Shown here: positions 55,386 through 64,000 of the stretch, one piece after another | Numbering within the stretch: position 1 is the stretch's first letter | Layout: every line of letters begins with the position of its first letter | Origin: Elmis aenea | Taxonomy: Eukaryota; Arthropoda; Insecta; Coleoptera; Elmidae | DNA: 64,000 bases | Reading direction: 5' to 3' | NCBI GenBank assembly: GCA_947652605.1 | Contig: OX393577.1 | Location: 51,435,494 to 51,499,493, forward strand | The notes under the pieces: generated by a model | What the model saw: the letters and a program-made list of their open reading frames with translations, nothing else | Told to the model about the DNA's origin: nothing | Databases searched by the model: none | Program-made: the position numbers and the translations under genes

Positions 55386-56690
55386 CAGGGATGCACTGAC
55401 CACGGCCCTTCTCACCATATGATATTTTAACGAGTAACACGATATTATTTCAATACCCAAATAAAACTCAACAATTACATAACTAAGGTGGCTGATATAC
55501 GAGGTGTGGACAAAAACTTCGTGCACTGAGCTCGTATGTATGTAGAGCTAATTTTGGATTGGTAACATTGTTGAAACAGCATATAGGAAGCCAAGGGCCA
55601 GGGCAATGAACTGATATAATTTCACTGTATAATCCACCAGGAAAACTTGTGTTCTAGAAAATTAGAGCTTAAACATGTTATGAAGGTTGTGATTTTAATA
55701 ATTAATTTTACAAAATCCCATGGTCTTAATCATCGACAGTTTAAAAAGTTTGTTGATGAAATTGAAAGCGAATACGATGATTTGATTTTCTACACAGATG
55801 TGTGAGGTGGTTAAGCCGCGTCTACATATTAGAGCAGTTTTTAAATTTAATTGATGAAATCGAAATTTTCGTCACCAACAAAAACAAAAACTTCACCGAA
55901 ATAACATGTTCGGCGTGATTATTTGACTTAGCTTTCCTGGTTGACATAACTAGTCATATAAATACGTTAAATACGCGACTTCAGGGCAAAGATCAATTGA
56001 TTTCACATCTTTGCGCCCACATTTTGTCTTTTCAGCCCGTTAAATTTATTTCAAAGCCAATTAAAGTCAGGTAATTCCGTTCATTTTCCAAATTACAAGA
56101 AATACTCTGCAAAATTCAATACCAATTCCAACCATATGTCTGTCGAAAAGATTGAAAATTTGATAGCAGCTTTCAAGGATCGATTTTCTAATTTTCAAAT
56201 AGTATGACCATTGGTAGATTTGTTTAGCAACCCCTTTTTCAATTGTGCCTAAAATTGCACCTGAATTATTACAGCTTGAACCCAGACATACAAAACGATG
56301 ATAATCTGCGAAATCAATGTAATGAAAGCAATTTATTAAACTTTTATCGCTGCCTGGATATAAACAAGTATAAATCGCTACTAAAAAATGCATTAAAATA
56401 CGCGAGCCTCTTTGGATCAACATACATCTGGGAACAAACTTTTTCACTCATTAATACTAATAAAACTAAAAATAGGAACCGTTTAACTAATGAAAATTTA
56501 GAATCAATTTTGCTTAAAACAATAGTTAATTCCATGTAATGTCACACATCGAATAAAAAATATTTAGTTTAATGTTTTTTTAAATAATAAATAATATATG
56601 ATACATAACCTTCATGATTTTTCTGGAGGCCCTTCTATAAGTCAGAGAGAATTTTTGTAGCTCTGGTCTTAACGAGTATGTGCATCCCTG
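55386..56690 (+). mobile_element. hAT element (GTF2IRD2/FAM200-like), 1.3 kb
   Basis: Ends CAGGGATGCACTGACC and (inverse) CAGGGATGCACATACTCG, with an exact 8-bp duplication GTTTAGAA at 55378-55385 and 56691-56698. The plus-strand transposase 3' half lies inside. ACGAGGTGTGGACAAAAACT near 55500 is a mariner-type end without partner. Confidence 0.95.
55720..56539 (+). pseudogene. hAT transposase 3' half (GTF2IRD2/FAM200-like)
   Basis: Plus-strand pieces in order: LNHRQFKKFVDEIESEYDDL, VRWLSRVYILEQFLNLIDEI, FDLAFLVDITSHINTLNTRL, QGKDQLISHLCAHILSFQ, then ORF 56243-56539 with LNYYSLNPDIQNDDNLRNQC, KSLLKNALKYASLFGSTYIW, EQTFSLINTNKTKNRNRLTN and ENLESILLKTIV, stop. This is the order VRWLSR, DLAFL.DIT.HLN.LN..LQG, and the dimerisation block [SA].FGSTY.CEQ.FS.M..NK...R..LT in hAT transposases related to GTF2IRD2 and FAM200. 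CE in the last block is WE here. Shifts and stops upstream of 56243. The N-terminal half is missing. Confidence 0.9.
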
Positions 56691-57179
56691 GTTTAGAAAG
56701 ATATAGTAGTGAACTGACTTGTTTCCTGGAAAAAATTCCACACTTCATTCTCAAAACCGGATAATTGCAAAGGGGGATGTATAAATATTCATAATTAACT
56801 TAACAAAATAATTCTGCTGAAATAAAATACTTTTAAAACCTTTAAGTTGCGGCGAAAAGTCGTAATACATTTATGATGGTGCAAATTTGTAAAATTATTT
56901 TCACTGTTTCTTTTTACAGGTATCTGATGATTAGAGAAGTGTAAGCTTAAAATTGTGCCAACCTTTTGAGCTCCTAAACGTTCAAAGAATCTTTTAAAGC
57001 AGGTTTTTATTCAGAAAATTTTGACTCTGTTTCCATACTACTGCAGGAAATTAAATTTCTTTTATTTTAAATTCTTGATAGTAATGGATGATGGCAATAA
57101 AAGCATGCAACGTTTAAAAACCCTTTAGGTTCCGATACTAAAAATAGAAAATATAATATTTAACGAGTTAATTTTCGCA

Positions 57180-57890
57180 GACAATATGGCGACGCCAGGG
57201 AAAATTTCCAGAAGAATTAATGCATTATATGGAAGTCACACACGGGAAATTAATTAAGCACCTTATAAAAAGAAGTAAAGAAGATATCAAAACTAAGGCC
57301 ATAAGCGCGAAGGAGATTAAATACAAACTAAGACTAGAATACAATAAAAACAAGTAAAAAGCTATAAATACCTAGAACTGCACCTACGTATGGTGTAATA
57401 AAAATATAGACGAAAGAATAGGCTCAGTAGCTAGTATTTATGACGATAAAGAAACCAGTCCTAAAAGAAGTAGGGTGGACATCTACCAAACAGTGTTTAA
57501 TCTTATAGATGCAAATCATGGACAATGACAAAAAAAAAGTTAAAGCGTGTAGGAGGGGCAAAATTGGAAATAGGTAAAACCCGTTGAGAAAACCTAAAAG
57601 TACAACCAGTATAACAAAACATAGCTGGGTCATATGCAACAAATGGGAAACGTTGGGGTAACTTGGAAAGTCTATGAGGCGCGAAGTAAAGGAAAAAGCC
57701 GAATGAGAACACCAAGGAAAACTTAGAATGAGGCGAACAGAGAGACTGAGAGGAGTAAGTTTAGAGAGCTAGCTGATTATAGAAAAAGATGCACAAACAT
57801 TAACGCAGACAAATGCTTCACACCCAACGGTAGACAGGCGTAAGATTTAAAAAGGTTGCTTATAAACAAATTGTTAAAGAAAAACATTTA
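57180..57890 (+). pseudogene. RTE-like LINE 3' fragment, uninterrupted copy
   Basis: Plus-strand copy of the LINE pieces at 47733-48240 and 42970-43237: ADNMATPGKISRRINALYGS, KSYKYLELHLRM, SWTMTKKKLKRV, then SRMRTPRKT, the AEYRKRC-type tail region and TNINADKCFTPN. Frames change several times. Useful as the reference for what the hAT in unit A interrupted. Confidence 0.75.
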
Positions 57891-57904
57891 AATTAATTTG
57901 TACC

Positions 57905-58285
57905 CAAAATTCTTCTTCCTTTAAATCAGGTTCTCTTGTACCAATCGGTGCCGAGGTGTGTTATTCTAGTTCTTGATTATGTTTCTTCACCTCTATCATT
58001 GGCTAACTGTGGCACCTTTCTCCAGTCAAACTCCTTTTTCTTTCATCTGTCTCACTTCGTTTTCCTGTTTTGCTTTTGGTCTTTCTACACTTCTATTTAA
58101 CTAATAGCACCACATCATCTGCAAAGGCCAGTTCTGTTAAGGATATTGGTTTCAATTTATTCTATTTCCAGTAGCCTTTTTTTGTATAATCTTTGCACTC
58201 CTGAACTATTTTGTCGATTGCAATTATAAAAAGCAGTGCTCCCTGCCTTACTGCCACTGTTGTATTCCAAATTTTATAATAAAAA
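57905..58285 (-). pseudogene. RTE-like LINE palm fragment, inverted copy
   Basis: Minus-strand counterpart of 42580-42965: GTTVAVRQGALLFI-like text at 58200-58265 (one short deletion in the LSPLLF block), LAFADDVVLLVK near 58095-58135, and the basic tail near 58000-58080. Dead. Confidence 0.65.
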
Positions 58286-58307
58286 ATAGATATCCAGTTT
58301 CGTAGTT

Positions 58308-58547
58308 TTTTTTTCTGATTTGTTTTACTTCGGCATGTTTTTGCTGCTATGGCTAATCACCGAAGTGGAGGAGGAGGGAGCTAGGATTAGCCGAATAAGG
58401 GTAGAGGGTAGGTGGAAGTACTGTCACAGCATTTGCCTATAGTAGGTAGGGGAGACCACCTGAAACCCCTACGATGACAGACGGCCGCGGGATTCGAACC
58501 CGACTTTACTCGCTAGGTTGCATACCAACCAGCCACCGAGCTCGGTT
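58308..58547 (-). mobile_element. tRNA-derived SINE, copy in unit B
   Basis: Inverted copy of 42307-42546 with the same flanking repeat (CAGTTTCGTAGTT at 58295-58307; AGTTTCGTAGTT at 58549-58560). The B box reads GGATTCGAACC on the plus strand. Differences from unit A are few, for example GATTAGCCGAATAAGGG here against CCTTACTCACCTAATC there. Confidence 0.88.
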
Positions 58548-58775
58548 TAGTTTCGTAGTTCATTTTCAATTACATGGGGTTTCTTTTTTTATTTGTTCTC
58601 GTTTCACATTGGAAATTCAAACCGTTTCGGTTGCAGCTTGAGTGTTAGGTATTTTAAGCTCATTTAAGACTAAAATTAATATTAAGAATTTATACAGGGT
58701 GTAGACTTGGATCACGTAACATAGCAATTTCAATGGTAAAATTTCAAAAGTCCTATATTATCTCCCCTAATTATT

Positions 58776-60304
58776 CAAAAAAAAAAAAAAATAAAGAAGG
58801 CGGATATGTGGCAATAAATGATAGTACTTTTAATCAGACTCTTAGCAAAAGTTTTCATCGAGATATTTGTTACAAAATCAATTTCATTTTGGGGCACATG
58901 TATGACCTATTTGTATTTAACTGACTTCAATTTAGAACGAATCTTAAAAATACATCGAATTGCGAACGAACAACATTCACGGTAAAATAATACTGCTGTA
59001 CAAAATTAAGCTGGTTGGGAAATAATTTTTGGTATTGCTGTTTTACGTTTCCTTCCTTAATGAATATTGCATTGAAAATTGTGCATGTCAATAAAATACG
59101 ATAAAGAATAAGAATAAAGAATGAAGAATAAGAAGAAGAAACATATACTTGCTAGAAATGTATTTTTCCAAACCATCTAGTATTATTTTTTAGTAATTCA
59201 GATAATAGGTTGAAAATCATGAATTCTATTTCAAGTGTAAACGTTGCTGATCAACAGACGGTATTTTGGAAATTGTTTTTTCCCCAAAATATTGCTTAAA
59301 TAATTTAAACATCTATCGAGTTTTATGATCGTAGCATAAAAATGGTCTAGGAACACATGTTTTGTTTAAAAGCTCTAGATACACTTTAAAATACAATTTG
59401 AATTTATTTTTAATCGTCATGCTTTGAAAATTTATAGAAGTAGTTTTCCTTCTTTGGCGAAGTCAACATTCCTACAATTGAAAATAAAGTCGATTTAATC
59501 TTCTGGTTATTCAACGCTTGTAATAGAAGTTTCACTGACTCTGTATTCTACGATCGAGATAGGGGATACACTCATTAACAGTGTGAGAATGACCCAGAGG
59601 ACAGCTCAGTTTCCGCGGAAACCGGTCCGTGACTAGGAACAGGTACGTGGGAGACCCAGCACTAAAAATAATATCCAGTGGCGGATGTCAAGGGATTCGT
59701 ATGCATTAATTACCTCAGACAAGGCGCTGAAACAGAAAAAATATTGTCGTCGTAGTCATTAGCCTCCCAATATGGCATTAATCGCAGTACGCCGACTGGA
59801 AAATATTAATTTAAAATTTTCCGGTTATTATTTTGGCCGTCGTAAATTCAGATAGATTGGGGATGTTGTGTTTGTTAATTAACGCTTTTTTACCGAAATT
59901 ATTTTTAAAATGTTCAAACACCTGCTACAATCAAGTCTTGATTAGTCGAGTTTATTAATTACAGGCGCAGTTTGGTGTAGTAATAAATTCATTTGTCTCC
60001 ATTAGAGCAGTTGTTTTCTCAATTTTGCAAATTATCACATTTACGAGGTCTATCGACGTTTAAAAAACTTTATTAGCAAAAAATCCCAACAAATAGCGCA
60101 CATGTAAATAACTGAACTATTTATAACGTAACAGCCTAGTTTATATGGCCATTACGTTAATTAAGTACAATTGAAAATTCTAAAAATCACGTAAAATACA
60201 AAAAAAAATGATACCAATTGGTGGTGCGTAAAAATTTATTTAATTCTTCTAATTACTTTAACAATTTTATTTAAGTAGACTTTTAGTAAGTTGCATGTAT
60301 TATA
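58776..60304. other. Unannotated sequence
   Basis: No gene or repeat. The stretch 59560-59900 is less AT-rich and looks non-repetitive, a possible conserved noncoding element. Confidence 0.35.
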
Positions 60305-62765
60305 CAGGGTGTCCCAGAGAACATTTCCAGCATGGGGATCTCACTTATTATAAGAGATACAGGTTTGCTTAAATTAGATGAATTATTCCCAAGTATGACA
60401 GGAGCTTCAATCAGTTTTTAAAAGTACAAAATTCCTCGTATGTTATAGCAAAAAATATGAAAACACTGTTTTTTTATCTCATAACTTTTTTGTTTTATTA
60501 ATTAAATCAATTTTATAAGTAGGGGAGACCGGGGATAAAAGTAACATTTTTTTGTTTTTATTTAATTTCTCATAGATTATTACAAATTTTTTACATCCAA
60601 ATTGGTTTAATGATAGATTGGACATTGGTCTTGCTTCCAAGATATTTATTTCGTGTGTTTCGTAAAGCAACTGTTAGAAAAACATTTTTTCTTTAGTAAG
60701 ACAGCTGTTACTTTCAACCACAACGTTGGGGCTAAAAGTAACAATGATTGGGGTAAGTTGTAACGGCAAAATAATTTACACAGCTCATAAGTAGTGAGTA
60801 AATATATTAGTACTCATCAACAAAATTAATATTTTATTCAAAAATACACATTAGCAAAATGAAAAAATAAAAAATTATGTCTTTGGTACAATACAAAATG
60901 ATAAGTGAACAGTATGGCATACCAGGTAAGGGCGGTCCCAAATTATTAAATTTATACTGGATCATAATAACTGTTTGTTTTATTTTAAAAAAATCTAACC
61001 TCCCTTTAACTGACCGTCATTCATTAAATCAGTAAAAGAGGGTATGAAGAGGGTCAGGTTAAGTTGGGTTGGTTAAAGCTTTGTTTATATTAAGTTATAA
61101 ATATTAAGGTAATAGAATAAAAACAATGGCGGCTGGTAGGAAAACCAAAAGTACCAGATCTTACCAATTTACATAGGTTTTATAATTTAAAATGCTTTTT
61201 AAGAAATGATTTAGCTTTACATACATTTCCATCATTAAACCGATATTATATACTGAGTTTTATAATTTAATAATTTGGGACTGCAGTTACCAGGTTTGCA
61301 AAGATTATAAGTACCTACATATTTAAAAATGTGAATCAAAAAGATACAACAAACTGGAAAATTATTCCGACAACTCTTGTATATTCTCATCTACGAAGAA
61401 AGCCACCAATTATGTGCTAAGAGTGAACATTTGCAAGTGAAAACATTAATTGGGGTTGGTTGTAACACTTTGTTACTTTTGACCCCAAGTGTACACAAAA
61501 AAATTTTCAGGGAATCCACAATTAACCACGATTCTAACGTCAAATTGTATTGCATCCACCAATAGCCAACTAAATTTAGAACAAAATAATATAGGTACTT
61601 TTTTGTTCCTATTTTAGAGATCGCCTAAAAGTTACTCGACGGACGAGACAACGCAGTAACTTTTAGGCGGAAAATAGTGGCTGGCAAAAAGTTAACCTCT
61701 ATGACAGATGAAAACTAGCAATGTAGGTAGGGAGCTGGATGTAACTTAACATTGCAAAAGCGTTTAGCGCGATATAAAACAAAAATTAAAGAAACTATAG
61801 GCACTGTTACAACCTACCCGTGTTACTTTTATCCCCGGTCTCCCCTACTTTTTCTAGGTACTTTTTATTGGAAAATATAACTGTTATTTTATATTTTTTT
61901 AATCACTTACCATTTTTGAGATATTACCCCTAAGTTGCGTAAGTTCATTTTTTCTTATGGGCCGCAAAATTGACTGTAACACTTCAATGTGCTTTTTTTA
62001 AATAAGATACTACTAGCTGTATCTATGTATATATGAAAATAAAAACAAAAACCAACTAATTAAATGTCAAACGATAGTATAAACTGTCTGCGGTATCATT
62101 TATTAGAATTTTATAGTATTGTTGCGTAATTCGATAGTCTTTGTAGCAAATTTGTTATCATACAATTATTATGGACACGTTTACGACTAAAGAAAATTTT
62201 TTATATGTTGAGATGCTATATTCTTTGCCATAAAAACTGTGTAAAAACAGATAATTCCAATTCTTTTTTGATTTGTTTTTGATTTTTGGTTGGCTTCTCG
62301 AAGAGACCATATTCTTTTAAATTTATTTCCTAATTTCTGTAATTACGCGCACTTCGTTGCCTTCTCTCAGATTACGGCTCTAAGTATACTCACCTACCTA
62401 TCTTCAAAAAAATGTTGCCTTTATAATTATTGCAATGTATAACAAATGTAACACATCACTTGAGATTATAAAAATCTACCCACCCCCGACTTGAAGAAAA
62501 GATTACTTTTTTAATACATGGTCGGATTCAGAATTAAATTCTCTATCCGAATCAACAAAAACATGTATACTAGGAGTACCTATGTAATTTAAAAAAAAAA
62601 AAACAGTTGCCAATCTCGGATTTGACATACGTCATCGTAGAGATAACAAGTACCCATCATTTGATAGAGAATTTGTCGCCGTTTTCAAAAATATGAGGTT
62701 TGCTAGGGTTATTTTCAATAATTAAAAAGTTACATACGTTGCGACAGTCAAACTGAATCACCCAG
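60305..62765. mobile_element. Hybrid CAGGGTG element (long), split by a GTAAC-module element
   Basis: The left end CAGGGTGTCCCAGAGAACAT and following 200 bp match the arm of 38157-39407. The interior 61850-62480 also follows that element, including a minus-strand trace NLKEYGLFEKP (compare NLKEHGSFEKP at 38.7 kb). The right end, 62505-62765, is the arm of the transposase element (GGATTTGACATACGTCATCG, GTCAAACTGAATCACCCAG). A foreign element occupies 60518-61849. Confidence 0.7.
60518..61849. mobile_element. Element with 29-bp perfect ends and GTAAC modules (1.33 kb)
   Basis: Ends AGTAGGGGAGACCGGGGATA, 29 bp identical and inverted at 60518-60546 and 61821-61849. The motif GGGG.TAAAAGTAAC recurs at about 60531, 60729, 61475 (inverse), 61655 (inverse) and 61822 (inverse). 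A second motif, GGGGT..GTTGTAAC, lies near 60751, 61451 and (inverse) 61803. The target duplication is unclear. No transposase domain recognised; the small frame 61377-61565 is not a family I know. Its borders are supported by the interrupted host element. Confidence 0.75.
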
Positions 62766-63678
62766 TATAGTTTTTAAAAATAAATTTTGTTATTTAGAAA
62801 TCAATCCTTTAGTCGTTTAGTCCATAGGTAGCGTTATATTCATCTTTAATAAATAAAATTCAAACTTTAATGATCAAATCAACTAATATAATTCTTCAGG
62901 AAAAAAATCATGATTAGCTTAATTATTGTGTTTAATGATTTTGCTGCTTTTTAATGCTGTATAATCATATTTTTATGTTAAAAATTAAAATATCCATGTC
63001 GAAACGATACTTGTATAAATGTCCAAAAGATACTTTAATATTGGTCGAAAGTAAATTAAAATGTTTTTAATTTTTAGTGTAACATGTTTTGCAGTACTGG
63101 TCGCTTAGAACTAGATTTATGAATGTTATCGTAGTCGACCATTTCGAAACATTATCGAATTAATATTAATGCAATTTTATGTGCATGCGGACTTCATAAC
63201 TTGAATTGATTAATTTCTGAAATTCCCAGGAAAGGACATTCAATTAAATTTCGCATTTCTGACCGGACGTTATTTATGCATAAAACCTATTAATGTCGAA
63301 TTTAATTACGTCAGACAAAAGTGTTGGCCCGTAATAACCTAATATTTAGTGCAAACTCATGAGCGCTGGCTGCAGCGAGGATGCGACAGCCCTTGATAAA
63401 CTATATCTAAGCCCTAATTCGCCCAGATCAGCCTGATTTATGAGCTAAACGCTTGACTTTGACATCATATAGCCTTTATAGGCACTAAAATCTAAGACCA
63501 CGGACGATTCCTGTCACCTATTATGTTCCTACTCCTATTACATGGTAGCAGCGGACCTATAAACTTATATTCGACGGAAAATCATGAAACTAGCCCATGT
63601 TAACAATTTTTTTAAACTTTACGCATTCACATGTTAAGGCAAAACTGAGTTAACAATTAAATAAAAACAATACTTATA
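62766..63678. other. Unannotated sequence, possible regulatory DNA
   Basis: No gene. 63190-63560 is compositionally more complex than its surroundings, with ATTTATGCATAAA and TTTAATTACG homeodomain/POU-like words. Nothing firm. Confidence 0.35.
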
Positions 63679-63862
63679 CATGGTGTCCCAGCCAAGACGA
63701 ATTATTCGATAGCTCTTTTATTAGTAATAATATTTAAAAAAGTTAAATATAAAAGTTGTTTGTTATCATTTACTACATAACCTGAAATTATTTTTAACTA
63801 CACACAATGTTTTGTTTTTGCGCTCTGATACCAAACATTGTTTTTTTATACGGAACACCCTG
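63679..63862. mobile_element. Short CAGGGTG-type element (184 bp)
   Basis: CATGGTGTCCCAGCCAAG after TA at left and CGGAACACCCTG at right. Inner homology between the arms is weak. Non-coding. The remaining 138 bp to the window end show nothing. Confidence 0.5.
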
Positions 63863-64000
63863 TCTATTTTGTAATTTTTGGATGTAAAATTAAATCCTCT
63901 TTTAAAAATATTATAGGTTGCTTATCTCTAAAATAAACCGTTTTGAGTTATTAACGTTTTTTTGAAAATTTTGACAGATGCAGACCTTTATAAAAATATT

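Larger units (their letters stand above)
56715..58775. repeat. Inverted duplication, unit B (uninterrupted)
   Basis: Reverse-orientation copy of 42077-43237 plus 47733-48661. It shares the SINE, both LINE fragments and ~450 bp of other DNA. It ends in a poly-A run near 58780 that corresponds to the poly-T near 42080, and at ACTTGTTTCCTGG near 56717. It keeps the empty target site of the hAT. Confidence 0.9.

Noticed and set aside
55499..55545. Separate mariner element inside the hAT
   Set aside because: One mariner-like end only (ACGAGGTGTGGAC); no partner or transposase.
1..64000. CRISPR array, operon or prokaryotic system
   Set aside because: No regularly spaced direct repeats or prokaryotic gene layout; all coding traces are eukaryotic transposons.

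Overview
This 64 kb window is AT-rich eukaryotic DNA, almost certainly from an insect with a large, repeat-laden genome. A beetle is my best guess, but the sequence alone does not prove it. I found no host gene, rRNA, functional tRNA or CRISPR. What can be read is transposable elements of many superfamilies, many nested in each other, separated by unique-looking AT-rich DNA. The window is best read as a long intron or intergenic tract.

Layout. 1-5 kb: right part of a palindromic element, a mariner relic on the minus strand, a hAT miniature (8-bp target duplication) and a hAT end. 5-10 kb: a LINE 3' piece, a ~2 kb inverted-repeat element, a piggyBac with the acidic transposase N-terminus, and a decayed LINE. 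10-13 kb: a pogo/Tigger-like element holding a three-shell palindrome. 15-17 kb: a miniature element split by a hAT (hAT copy 1) that itself carries a palindromic element. 18-21.5 kb: a hAT relic filled with LINE and Jockey pieces, with a solo LTR inside the Jockey. 22-26 kb: a piggyBac with transposase C-terminal half and a nested LINE, a Jockey relic on the minus strand, and a piggyBac miniature.

27-32 kb: an inverted-repeat element; then a MULE-like element with a FLYWCH zinc-finger relic, interrupted by a nearly intact mariner with 30-bp terminal repeats; a second copy of the palindrome-carrying hAT sits directly at its right end. 34-42 kb: several palindromic elements with CAGGGTG ends, one of which still carries a decayed IS630/Tc1-like transposase. 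42-48.7 kb: a unit with a tRNA-like SINE and LINE 3' fragments, split by a ~4.5 kb hAT (ZMYM1-like transposase), which in turn is split by a 5'-truncated RTE-like LINE with one frameshift. 56.7-58.8 kb: an inverted copy of that unit without the hAT. 49-64 kb: further hybrid and solo CAGGGTG elements, a hAT miniature, a GTF2IRD2/FAM200-like hAT, and an element built of repeated GTAAC modules.

The recurring theme is the CAGGGTG-ended long-inverted-repeat family (at least 12 clear ends or copies, usually flanked by TA). The transposase-bearing member at 35.6-37.3 kb suggests the source machinery. Insertion order can be read from nesting: SINE before inverted duplication before hAT before LINE at 42-48 kb, and palindrome before hAT amplification at 16 and 31 kb. 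Superfamily calls rest on terminal repeats, target duplications and protein motifs read by eye; no database search was possible.
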